25,758 nucleotides of DNA from Chara braunii (GCA_003427395.1 BFEA01000421.1:732189-757946); one strand, 5' to 3'; counted from the stretch's first letter, positions 10,745 to 18,671 are shown. Notes: a model not told the origin generated them from the letters alone. A program made the numbers and translations.

Positions 10745-11072
10745 TGCTCTCAGTTGGTAAGGCACGCAAATGGCATTGAGGAGGTCTTGGGTTCAATCCC
10801 CATTCAATCTGGCCTCATGTACCCCTTCCTCCTGGGCAAGCTCGGCGGCCACCACCTAGAGACAGGCGCCCGTTAGTACCCACCAAGCGACATTCAGCAG
10901 AGTTTGCTGATGTTTGCAGGGGGAGGAGACCGGAGAGGAGGCGGCAGAGCGATTGGCCCATTGAAGAAGAAGCTCGGTCCTGATGCGCTACCGGCTGCAG
11001 TGACCCCTGGCCGGTATCACCCACCAGCAGGTTTGAGTGGAAGATTACCTTCCACATAGCTGGCTTGGGGAC
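10745..11072 (+). mobile_element. tRNA-derived SINE-like element
   Basis: The left part resembles a tRNA: an A-box-like GCTCTCAGTTGGTAAGGC at 10747-10764 and a B-box-like GGGTTCAATCCCC at 10788-10800, spaced as internal RNA polymerase III promoter boxes are. About 270 bp of unrelated body follows. The 328-bp unit is flanked by an exact 14-bp direct repeat, so it is a discrete insertion. There is no poly(A) tail. The conventional acceptor stem is absent or lies within the left flanking repeat, so the exact 5' end is uncertain. Confidence 0.75.
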
Positions 11073-11086
11073 CGAACCAAGGTTCT
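11073..11086. repeat. Right target-site duplication of SINE-like element
   Basis: CGAACCAAGGTTCT, identical to 10731-10744. Confidence 0.8.
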
Positions 11087-11121
11087 GTGTCAACCGAAAT
11101 AATTTCGAAGTTGACGTTCCA

Positions 11122-11186
11122 GGCCATGCTAATCTTCTCTGTATCGTTCCAATTCTAACGGGACATTAACGGATGTCCCAAAGCAC
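11122..11186 (-). pseudogene. U6 snRNA pseudogene, 5' half only (copy A)
   Basis: The reverse complement reads GGGACATCCG, then AATTGGAACGATACAGAG and AAGATTAGCATGGCC, which is U6 snRNA from its 5' region through the ACAGAGA box to about nucleotide 56. An 11-bp near-duplication (GACATCCGTTA / ATGTCCCGTTA) interrupts the 5' part. After GGCC the match ends and the sequence runs into LINE-strand sequence. The 3' half of U6 is absent, so it is not a working gene. Confidence 0.88.
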
Positions 11187-11241
11187 GCCGTGTTTACTTT
11201 CCCCCCAGCAGGACCAAGGCGATTTGTTTTCTTTTATTTTT

Positions 11242-11411
11242 AGGGCGAAGTTCCACTAGCAACGACGATTCCATCAAGCACCTGCATCTGGATGTAATTT
11301 ATGCGAAGGTGCAGAAAAGCAGTTCAAACTCGGTTTTCTATACCTCTCCACACAGCCACGTCCAGATTCAGACGTCCAATCCAATCCCTGTTTCCAGCGG
11401 GATCTCGCCCT
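11242..11411. mobile_element. Inverted-repeat element, family 2, copy 1 (PIF/Harbinger-like MITE)
   Basis: The ends are GGGCGAAGTTCC on the left and GGGATCTCGCCC on the right, imperfect inverted repeats of about 50 bp running inward through CATCTGGATG / CGTCCAGATT. TTA precedes the left end and follows the right end, matching the 3-bp TWA target duplication of PIF/Harbinger elements. It has no coding capacity at 170 bp. The copy at 14800-14964 matches when reversed. Confidence 0.68.
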
Positions 11412-11606
11412 TAGCCTTGGGCACTCGGCGCATTCTCTTCTTTTCTGGGGGCAGTAACTAGGGCGCATTTAGTTTTATTTTAAATCCTCGCCGGACCCTG
11501 AAGCTAGGTTGTATACATTCACAATTGTCCTCGCTTTGGCACAACATTCACGAAATCGCGACTGAGGCGCATTTTCAAACTGAAAACGTCACTGCGCCCT
11601 AGTTTC
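11412..11606. other. No gene seen
   Basis: Unique-looking sequence between two inverted-repeat elements. I see no coding region, RNA gene or repeat. Confidence 0.5.
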
Positions 11607-11618
11607 CCCTTTTCGTTT
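11607..11618. repeat. Left direct repeat of family 1 foldback element
   Basis: CCCTTTTCGTTT, repeated at 11902-11913; probable target-site duplication. Confidence 0.6.
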
Positions 11619-11901
11619 GGGGAAAGCAATAAAACCTCCCCCCAATGAAACCTTTGTATCCATTTCCCCCCCAAACGGGAAAAAAAGTGCCGCAGGTCCC
11701 AGAATCACTTTTGCTGTCAGTTTTGCACCCTGGCTGGACCGGTAGCGGCCGCAGTGTAAGAAAATGGTGGGAAAGTGTTTTGCGGGTGCAAAAAAATGAC
11801 GCCGAAATTGATCTTTGGGCCCCGCGGCACCTTTTCCCCGTTTGGGGGGACACATATACAAAGGTACAAAGGTTTCGTCGAGGGGAGGTCTTATGACTTT
11901 T
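11619..11901. mobile_element. Foldback element, family 1, copy 1
   Basis: Long imperfect inverted arms of about 115 bp flank a loop of about 50 bp. Shared blocks from outside inward are ACCTCCCC, GAAACCTTTGTA, CCCCCAAACGGG, GTGCCGC and TTTGCACCC, each present on the left and, reverse-complemented, on the right. A 12-bp direct repeat flanks the unit. A second copy with the same arms and its own flanking 8-bp repeat lies at 20394-20654. No protein is encoded, so it is a non-autonomous DNA transposon (MITE). The superfamily is uncertain because the two duplications differ in length. Confidence 0.82.
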
Positions 11902-11913
11902 CCCTTTTCGTTT
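11902..11913. repeat. Right direct repeat of family 1 foldback element
   Basis: CCCTTTTCGTTT, matching 11607-11618. Confidence 0.6.
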
Positions 11914-11929
11914 TGGCGGCGTGAGGAGT

Positions 11930-12016
11930 GGGGGAAGGGGGGGGGGGAGAGAGGAGAGAGGAGGCCGGGAGAAAGGGGCGAGGGGGAAAGGGTGGGGAAG
12001 AGGAGGAAGAGGAGGC
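11930..12016 (+). repeat. Polypurine (G/A) tract
   Basis: About 85 bases almost entirely G and A, including a run of more than 10 G near 11937-11947. Such tracts can form triplex or G-quadruplex DNA; that property is general knowledge and not shown here. Confidence 0.85.
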
Positions 12017-12055
12017 CGTTTTTGTGGTAGACATGTCTGAAGTAGCTATAGGGGC

Positions 12056-12159
12056 TCCACTACTCGCCACATGCACAAGAGACGGAAAACATGACAATGT
12101 ACCTTTCCATGTTCTTGCGGCAGATTCATCCTGATTTTGCGCATTTGGCGAGTAGTGGA
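12056..12159. mobile_element. Small foldback element, family 3, copy 1
   Basis: TCCACTACTCGCCA at the left end is repeated in inverse orientation at the right end; with the next 11 bases (ATGCxCAAxA) the inverted repeat is about 25 bp with 3 mismatches. The entire 104 bp, reversed, aligns end to end with 18105-18217. No coding potential. No clear target duplication was seen. Confidence 0.72.
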
Positions 12160-12259
12160 CCAAGGCCCACTGGTTTATTGATGATTCCGAAACGTTTTCA
12201 ATTGCAAATTTCGTCATCTCTTTTGTCATTAAATCACATCCACATTCTGCAAAGCATGG

Positions 12260-12261
<2 letters not shown>

Positions 12262-12312
<51 letters not shown>
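12262..12312. repeat. (CA)n microsatellite
   Basis: Uninterrupted CA dinucleotide run of about 51 bases. Confidence 0.95.
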
Positions 12313-12315
<3 letters not shown>

Positions 12316-12548
12316 GTGTCACAAGAAAAGAGAAGAGAAAGGGAAAAAGACCGATAAAATTTTCGCTCGGAAAATCAACTTAATTCCGAGAGTCTCCCTC
12401 GACAACACCCAAACCAATTGATCAAACCTAAAACCGTCTCAAGATTGAATTTTGCTTTCAGTGGAATAAGACATTTACTTCAGTACTGATTGCCGGAATC
12501 CATCTCCAATTCCTTCCGTTCCTGTACTATTGAATCGTGTTGAGCCCT

Positions 12549-12557
12549 TTATTTTTA
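12549..12557. repeat. Left 9-bp target duplication of MULE-like element
   Basis: TTATTTTTA, repeated at 14056-14064. Confidence 0.65.
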
Positions 12558-13247
12558 GAGAAAACTACGGTGCAGTCAGGGTTACAGTTTGTAATTGGGT
12601 TACAGTTTGTAATTGCATTTGAAACTGCGTTTTAGCAGTTTAGTCAGGGCCCCAGTTTCAATTGCAGTGGAAACTGGTTTTAGCAGTTTGAAACTCGGGC
12701 TGGCTTTTTCTGGCAGTTCAGTCAGGCACATGGCAGTTTTGAAACTCGCGCTACCGACGGGACAGTCTCTTTGAGACTCTGAACAGCGGCTGGTCTGAAG
12801 TAGCAACTGTATTTAACCGTCGTACCACTGATAGACAGGTACCATACAGACAGTGCCTATAAGAAAGGCACGGGTGACAACGGGACGTGATGCAATGAAA
12901 TTGTGAGGCCGTGTCTGAAGTACAGGAAGTGGGAAATGTACTTGACGGGGGTGGAAGAACGTGACTTGGTACAGAGTAATCGCGAGGCTGAGATCTACGG
13001 TGATCTGGGGTTTGCTGGATGATCGGGGATGAGGACGAGTGACCTGGAGTATTGGAGGTCGAAAGGGAAACTTCAGGAAGCACGGGTATATAGTCGACTA
13101 TAGGAAGTAGGACTTAACCTGAGTGGACGAGGCAGAAGGGCGATGTTGGAATGCGTTCGCGCAGTCCAACCTTTTCAGTGTTCAGCACATTATGTCCTCC
13201 ACGAGAGTAAAGCCTCACATTTTGTGCTACATCAGTGATTCTGCTTT

Positions 13248-13446
13248 NNNNNNNNNNNNNNNNNNNNNNNNNNNNNNNNNNNNNNNNNNNNNNNNNNNNN
13301 NNNNNNNNNNNNNNNNNNNNNNNNNNNNNNNNNNNNNNNNNNNNNNNNNNNNNNNNNNNNNNNNNNNNNNNNNNNNNNNNNNNNNNNNNNNNNNNNNNNN
13401 NNNNNNNNNNNNNNNNNNNNNNNNNNNNNNNNNNNNNNNNNNNNNN
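13248..13446. other. Assembly gap (199 N)
   Basis: Run of N within the MULE-like element. The frames that appear to cross it are artefacts of translating unknown bases. Confidence 1.
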
Positions 13447-13452
13447 GGGCAC

Positions 13453-13470
13453 GGCCGAGATGTCTCGGCC
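13453..13470. repeat. Perfect hairpin at the gap edge
   Basis: GGCCGAGA and TCTCGGCC separated by TG, followed by another CCGAGA unit and a repeated GGCACTACC. The strong hairpin directly beside the gap may explain why the assembly failed there. Confidence 0.8.
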
Positions 13471-14055
13471 ACAGCCGAGATTGGCAGGCACTACCTGGCA
13501 CTACCCCTCATAGGTGAACGTGAAGTCTCAAGAGTAGACTACTCCGAAGAAGTGGGGGGCTCGGGGCAGGGATGGAGGCCAAAAAGAAAAAAAGAAAAAG
13601 AAGAAATAAAAAAAGTAAAGAAACGAGGAACTTCGAATCCACCTACGTCCGGAAGGCCCTCACGTCAGCAGTGCTTTGAGGAATGTATCTGGCCAGGAAG
13701 TGAGGAACATGAAACAGGTAGTTTTTGTTTTTTGTTTCTTGTTGTGAGGTCCCTGTAGTGCTCTGCCAGCCAGGCAGGGGGGATTCCACCCTTCATTGAG
13801 TTCCAGACAAGTACTGTAGCATCCTGTATCGGACCGCAATCACAGCATAAGGGATGTTTTTTCTTTTTTTCTGTTTATCTGCTGTTCATGGATAGAGGAG
13901 GGGCCTGACTGAACTGCATACGGCCTAGTTTCAACTGCAATTGAAACTCGGACCCTGACTAAACTGCAATTGAAACTGGGACCCTGACTAAACTGCTAAA
14001 ACCCAGTTTCGAATGCAATTACGAACTGTTTTGGTGACTGCGCCGAAGTCACCCC

Positions 14056-14064
14056 TTATTTTTA
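14056..14064. repeat. Right 9-bp target duplication of MULE-like element
   Basis: TTATTTTTA, matching 12549-12557. Confidence 0.65.
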
Positions 14065-14099
14065 ATTACAGCGACTCTGCCTGATCAATGGTCCACACA

Positions 14100-14670
14100 C
14101 CAATCAAAGCTACCAGGGATCGCGATCGCGACAGACACTAACTATACATGAACATACTGAGCAGGGCAACGACGCAATCACCACGACGACATCGGCATAA
14201 TCCGAACAGCCCCCTCGAAAAAAAAATGTCCTCGGTTCGTCACAAACCAATCAACGCTTCCAAGGACTGCGATCGCGACAGAAACACCAATCAACGCTTC
14301 CAGGGATTGCGATCGCGACAGAAATTCACTAAAGACATAAACAGAAACATACGGACCAAGGGAACGACGCAATCAATCAACACCCTCGCATCGGCATAAT
14401 CCGAACAACCCACTCCAAGAGAGGCATAAACCGAACAACCCACTCCAAGAGAGTCCTCGGTTCGGCGCGAACGGTAATCAACGCTACCATGGATAGCGAT
14501 CGCGACAGACACTGACAATCCAGACACACAAGGATCGCGATCGCGACAGACACTCACTACAGATAAACATACGGACCAGGGGAACGCCGCGCCGCAATCA
14601 ATCAACACCCTCGCATCGGCATAATCTAACGACCCACTCGAAGAAAAGAGTCCTCGGTTCGACACAAACC
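14100..14670. repeat. Minisatellite with GCGATCGCGACAG core and higher-order units
   Basis: GCGATCGCGACAGA occurs five times (about 14122, 14270, 14307, 14496 and 14539). Larger units of roughly 200-220 bp recur three times, marked by CCTCGGTTCG at 14231, 14454 and 14652, and by CATCGGCATAATC in each unit. Some units hold internal duplications, for example CCGAACAACCCACTCCAAGAGAG twice at 14401-14453. The core contains the palindrome GCGATCGC. I see no coding sequence in it. Confidence 0.85.
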
Positions 14671-14799
14671 TCGTTGTAGAGGGAAGTTCAATGGAAGCTT
14701 AAACTCTTAATAGGTACTCCCACTTGAGACATGGGGTACAACCGCCAACTCCAAAAAAGAGAGAGATTCTTTGATAGATAGCTCTCCCTCCCTCTCCCA

Positions 14800-14964
14800 G
14801 GGCGAGATCCCACTGACGAAGAGATTGGCTTGAAAACGGGAATCTGGACGCGTTTGTGGAGACGTGCAGACCCTTGCAATTGCTCTGCATTTCTGCATCT
14901 GGACATAAAACACATCCAGATTCAGGTGCTTCGTCCAATTTTCTTGCCTGATGGGATCTCACCC
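14800..14964. mobile_element. Inverted-repeat element, family 2, copy 2
   Basis: Ends GGGCGAGATCCC and GGGATCTCACCC, with imperfect arms of about 50 bp and internal CATCTGGACAT / CATCCAGATTCAG. Read in reverse it aligns along its length with 11242-11411, including GCACCTGxATCTGGATGT. The flanking triplets (CCA, TCA) do not match, so the target duplication is lost or the ends are slightly off. Confidence 0.65.
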
Positions 14965-15056
14965 TCACTGTTACAGCCCAGTACAGTAAATGCCCTCCAC
15001 TTCTTTTCTCTTTTCAGACTTATTTTATTCTATTTTGGTCGTCTCATTGTCTCTTT

Positions 15057-15105
15057 GGGTCTGTATTTCAACAGTTCGTGGCTGTACCGACTGAGCTGAC
15101 TCGTT
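15057..15105 (-). repeat. tRNA-like SINE head fragment, copy 1
   Basis: The reverse complement contains TCAGCTCAGTCGGTACAGC (A-box-like) followed by GAACTGTTGAAATACAGACCC. The same block lies at 18546-18610, where a B box is also kept. The B box here is not recognisable. Confidence 0.5.
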
Positions 15106-15140
15106 GCTCTGCGCTCCACTTCAAGAAATCGCTATATCAC

Positions 15141-15235
15141 GAAAAACAATCCATTCCAAAAAACAAAAAAAAATCAAGAAAAACAATCCATTCCAAAAAA
15201 AAAAAAAAAAGAAACAAGAAAAACAATCCACGCCA
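15141..15235. repeat. A-rich tandem repeat, three units
   Basis: GAAAAACAATCCA begins at 15141, 15178 and 15218, each copy followed by a variable A run. Confidence 0.8.
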
Positions 15236-15370
15236 AGAAGAACCAAGTCCAACAAAGTTCGGACCAAGCTTTCAACCGCTTCTCTCCACACCAAACGTCT
15301 CGAATCCACCGAGTATAACTCTACGCCGAGGAGTCGAGGACATAAACACAAAGCTCTATGCCAAGGACAT

Positions 15371-15568
15371 AAACAATTATTAATCAGATACACAAAATAA
15401 ATAAATTAGACTAACTTAACATAAAATAAAGTGTTCTGACACAGATATACGAACAGCGCAGCGGAATATAAACAATTATTAATCAGATACACAAAATAAA
15501 TAAATTAGACTAACTTAAAATAAAATAAAGTGTTCTGACACAGATATATGAACAGAGCAGCGGAATAT
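15371..15568. repeat. 99-bp tandem duplication
   Basis: 15371-15469 and 15470-15568 are adjacent copies differing at about 3 positions. The unit is AT-rich, starting AAACAATTATTAATCAG and ending GCAGCGGAATAT. No coding content. Confidence 0.93.
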
Positions 15569-16137
15569 AGGGGGAAAAAAAAAAAAATACAGGGAAAGGG
15601 AAAAGAGTCTGAAAGTTCTCGCTCTAGTAACCCGGCGGAGTCAAACGCCGCGCCTGCAAAGCAACGTACTTATTCACGATAGGACTCCAGTGAAGGAAGG
15701 GCAACTGGCGAAGAACAGGCACACGCTCACTATTGGCCCGTGGGGCCCTCTTGGGGGGATCCGCTGATTTGACCGCCGATCTTCCTGATCGACGGTGAAA
15801 AATGGAGAATTCGTGTATAGAGAGTGGGACTTGATACCGGAACCAATGCTAACAAAGTATAGGAGGGACAAGCAACATACAGTACTTTCAATGCCGTCCA
15901 CATCTGAGAACCGACGAAAGGGGAAAAAAAAAAAAAAAAAAAACGATACTTACCAACCCAAAGGAATCACCAGCAAAAAAACAAAAACAAAAACAAAAAA
16001 ACATACCATCATCATCATATCTGCGGTCCCGACACGGATAAAGGAACTAACCCGGGAACTTATCCACCAGCTAATAGTCACTTCCTCCTCTCACTCCCAT
16101 CTGTTACGCTCACACTCACACTCACACTCTCGTCTGT
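15569..16137. other. Gene-free spacer, 3' side of the CHRD gene
   Basis: It contains A runs at 15577-15589 and 15924-15943, CAAAAA repeats near 15975-16002, (CAT)n near 16006 and CACACT repeats near 16108-16128. It includes the 3' flank of the minus-strand CHRD gene; I found no convincing AATAAA-type signal on the minus strand close to the stop. Confidence 0.6.
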
Positions 16138-17727
16138 CTAGTTGTAGTGTAATTGGCCGCGCCCTGCCCCCGACGAGAGATTGACCGTGTGGATGTTGAC
16201 GAAGTAGGAGCTTGGATCTGCAGCGATGGCGGCGATGACATCGTTCTCGAGGTCCACGGCACCTTGAAGAGTCGAACCCTTGAAGTCGGTGAAGAGCGTG
16301 GCCAGCACCCCGCCGTCTACCCCAGCCTTCCCTTCGTGGAGATGTGCAACGGTGATGAGCTCATCGAATCCTGCCGCCGCCTTGAAGAGGAACCCAACGT
16401 ACCCCTCCGCCAAGGTCAGCTCGAAGGTCGATCCCAGCGACCCCACTTTGGCCTTAACAGGGGGCACCTCCAGCTTCGGGTCCAGAGTGGCCGAGACCAC
16501 GACGTCGGTTCCCAAGAGTCCCACCTTGACACCCTCCGTGGTGTTCAACTTCAACGCGTGCTTGTGCGGCGCCGAGAGCAAGCTGAGAATCGAGTCCAGC
16601 GGAGGCGTCACAGCGCCAGAAAGCGCGGGAAGAGCAGCGGAGGCACCGCCGAAGAGCGCGATTGCCGAAGAACCCGTGAGAGGCGCCGGCGCCGTCGAGT
16701 TTGCCCCGCCCGCGACCGGGGCAATCTCCGCAGAGATCAAGCTGCCGTTTTTCACGCGAACCAGTCTATACGACAGCCTGATCGTGTCAATTACCAGGCT
16801 GGCGAAGCCGCCGTCTGCTGCTGACGAAGCATTGGCGGGAGCCAGGGATGCATAAAGAGCGACGTTTACGCCGAGAGTGCCGGTCAACGTGAAGCTACCC
16901 GCCGCCACGCTTGAGTTCGAACGAGAGGAGTTCGTTGTCGTCTGCTTCCCGCCGTCCAAGACCAAGTGATAGCCCAGAGGAGCATAGGCGATGGCTCGAG
17001 CAACCTCGAAGTCTGCCAGCTTCGCCCTTCCTTCCCATTGCGAGGAGGAGGAGCCGTTGGCCGCCGGGAAAGCCACCACAACCTCACCGCCCGTGCTGCC
17101 TGGCAATCCCTTGAGAATACGCAAGGTCACCGCCTGCTGCGAGACGTTGGCACCGTAAACGTCGGGCTTGATGACGTAGGAAACCTCGCTCGTCTCCGGA
17201 TGCAGCTGAACCAGTCCAACGGCTGTCAAGTTGCTCGAGTTCGAACTCATCACGCTCAGAAGGGTGGCCACGAACGGGCAGGTGTTGCCCCAAATGCAGG
17301 TCGGCTTGCAGTTGTGGATGTACGTCACCGCGCCTGTGACGTTGGGAGAGTACATGGCAAAGAGCTGAGCACCGATCTGATCAGTGCAGTCGCAGAAGTC
17401 GTCGGCGATCTGGTACACCTCCATCCGATACTTGTCGATCGCAGAAAGACACGCTGTAGCAGCCGAGGTATTACAGACACCAGAGTAATTCTTGCACGCC
17501 GCGAAGACATCTGCCAAAGACGCGTTCTTTGTCGGCGATGGCGCCGATCTGTAGGATGGCGCTGGACTCGAGGGTGGCGCGCGGGAGGCAGACGCTTCGC
17601 GTCTCTTCCCCCCGCCAGTCCGACTGGCTTCCAGAGATGATGGAAAGAAAAGGAGACATACTAGTAGGACAACGAACATGAGATGACGGGAGAACGGAGG
17701 CACCGATAATCCAGCTGCCACCGCCAT
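16138..17727 (-). CDS. Secreted CHRD-domain protein, intronless, 529 aa
   Basis: ATG at 17727 is the first in frame; an in-frame TGA lies a few codons upstream. The stop is TAG at 16138. Residues 15-34 are a hydrophobic signal peptide core followed by a Pro/Ser-rich linker (about 40-70). A Cys-rich block at about 77-160 has some ten Cys, including FCDC and CKPTC. The region from about 163 to 265 (GLVQLHPETSEVSYVI) and a Val/Ala-rich middle part look like degenerate CHRD repeats. The C-terminal region, about 424-529, is a clear CHRD domain: AHLHEGKAG near 461, YFVNIHT near 508 and the closing GRGQL. More than fifteen N-x-S/T sites suggest an extracellular glycoprotein. CHRD domains were named from chordin; their biochemical role in plants and algae is not known to me. 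High GC and an unbroken frame contrast with the decayed surroundings. A shortened extracellular-matrix or wall role is inference. Confidence 0.9.
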   Translation of the reverse strand: MAVAAGLSVPPFSRHLMFVVLLVCLLFFPSSLEASRTGGGKRREASASRAPPSSPAPSYRSAPSPTKNASLADVFAACKNYSGVCNTSAATACLSAIDKYRMEVYQIADDFCDCTDQIGAQLFAMYSPNVTGAVTYIHNCKPTCIWGNTCPFVATLLSVMSSNSSNLTAVGLVQLHPETSEVSYVIKPDVYGANVSQQAVTLRILKGLPGSTGGEVVVAFPAANGSSSSQWEGRAKLADFEVARAIAYAPLGYHLVLDGGKQTTTNSSRSNSSVAAGSFTLTGTLGVNVALYASLAPANASSAADGGFASLVIDTIRLSYRLVRVKNGSLISAEIAPVAGGANSTAPAPLTGSSAIALFGGASAALPALSGAVTPPLDSILSLLSAPHKHALKLNTTEGVKVGLLGTDVVVSATLDPKLEVPPVKAKVGSLGSTFELTLAEGYVGFLFKAAAGFDELITVAHLHEGKAGVDGGVLATLFTDFKGSTLQGAVDLENDVIAAIAADPSSYFVNIHTVNLSSGAGRGQLHYN

Positions 17728-17904
17728 AGCCACAGCTGTGAGCCCTCACGATCTTCTCTAACTCCTCTCACAGACTCCACTGGTTTCTGAAAAGAACTCG
17801 AGAAGTAGGAGCCTCACTTCCACCAAGGTGCCTCCCGGGTATCGCGCGCGAAGAAGACAGTCAGCAATAACTTGAGATGCGTATTTCTCGCGGTCTTGTG
17901 ACGC

Positions 17905-17910
17905 TTTATA
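17905..17910 (-). promoter_or_regulatory. Candidate TATA box for the CHRD gene
   Basis: The minus strand reads GTATAAAGC about 180 bp upstream of the ATG, which would leave a 5' UTR of about 150 nt. Position and match are reasonable, but this is one motif only. Confidence 0.4.
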
Positions 17911-18104
17911 CTGCTCGCTTTCTTGTCACTCTCTCCTCACTCTCTAAGGTGCGCCACTCGCCATCCGCCTGAATGCGCCTTTCGCGGGTCTCAAGTGGTG
18001 CAACGCCCATGCGCCTTCCGGTGGCTTCCCGCGAACGAGTCTTCACAGTCACTCCCTGCCTAGGTGACCTCATGGGCGGGAGCGGTACCTCGAGATACGG
18101 CCTT

Positions 18105-18217
18105 GCTCCACTACTCTCGAAGATGTGCCAAACGAGAGTGAATCTTCTGCTAGAACAAGGAAAGATGCACCGCCATGACTTGTCTTTTGTGCATTTCGAG
18201 AGTTACTGCAGTGGAGC
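18105..18217. mobile_element. Small foldback element, family 3, copy 2
   Basis: GCTCCACT at the left and AGTGGAGC at the right, with CTCTCGAA / TTCGAGAG further in. The 113 bp aligns along its length with the reverse of 12056-12159, sharing internal blocks such as GTGAATCT/ATGAATCT, AGAACA, GGAAAG, CATG and TTGTGCAT. Confidence 0.72.
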
Positions 18218-18545
18218 GAGGTCCATAGAACGCTGGTGAGAGGGACCGCGAATGTGGGTGCATCTGATGATTTTTAAAAAAAGAAAAGCATCTGATGAAT
18301 TTTCACCCACCGTTTCGCCATTTTTGTATGTACGCATTGTACAAAAAATGCTGCCAGCGAAGTTCGTCAGTTTTCTTTTCGTTTTTTTTATTCTTTTTTT
18401 AAATTCAAGCGGCGTTACTGGAACCGGCCACTCAGCCCGTCCGTGCGGGACCAGCCTGCACCATCACCGAGGTTTTTTCATCATTGAGCTGACCGTCTTC
18501 AGGCAATTCAGAAATATTTGGTTTTACTCATCAATCAAGTTCCAT
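18218..18545. other. No gene seen
   Basis: Holds a short direct repeat GCATCTGATGA (about 18259 and 18288) within GGGTG...CACCC ends, T-rich runs near 18375-18400, and nothing else I can identify. Confidence 0.5.
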
Positions 18546-18610
18546 CATCTGGATTCGAACTCCCGTCCGTATTTCAACAGTTCATGGGTGTACCCACAGA
18601 GCTAGGCTCT
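18546..18610 (-). repeat. tRNA-like SINE head fragment, copy 2
   Basis: The reverse complement reads TAGCTCTGTGGGTA (A-box-like), then GAACTGTTGAAATACGGAC, then GGGAGTTCGAATCC (B box), in the order and spacing of a tRNA. The plus strand next to its 5' side is T-rich. It shares its A-box to anticodon-arm block with 15057-15105. No intact acceptor stem is visible, so it is more likely a SINE or tRNA pseudogene than a working tRNA. Confidence 0.62.
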
Positions 18611-18671
18611 TGTTTTTTTGTTTTTTTGAGAAAAGGGTGATGGCCTTGAGATATCATCATCGAGTTGAAGC

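Larger units (their letters stand above)
12558..14055. mobile_element. Non-autonomous MULE-like transposon, about 1.5 kb
   Basis: Terminal inverted repeats of about 160-190 bp: the left arm starts GAGAAAACTACGGTGCAGTC and the right arm, reversed, starts GGGGTGACTTCGGCGCAGTC. Further in, both arms share a long stretch through TTTTAGCAGTTTAGTCAGGG and CCCAGTTTCAATTGCAG (12630-12667 and 13963-14001). Within the arms, short units around CAGTTTCAATTGC and GTCAGGG are tandemly repeated. A 9-bp direct repeat flanks the unit. Long inverted repeats with a 9-bp duplication are the Mutator-like (MULE) pattern. The interior holds an assembly gap and no reading frame that I recognise; a transposase could only be hidden in 199 unknown bases, which is too short. 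Confidence 0.78.

Noticed and set aside
11930-12134. Plus-strand Glu/Gly-rich frame over the polypurine tract
   Set aside because: Translation of a low-complexity purine run joined to a foldback element.
13114-13758. Frames crossing the N gap
   Set aside because: They remain open only because N codons cannot be stops.
14100-14670. CRISPR array
   Set aside because: Repeats are irregularly spaced, spacers are themselves repeated, and the window is eukaryotic.
16153-17640. Long plus-strand frames opposite the CHRD gene
   Set aside because: They are Arg/Ser-rich mirror frames of a high-GC gene and carry no domain; the minus strand has signal peptide, glycosylation sites and CHRD motifs.
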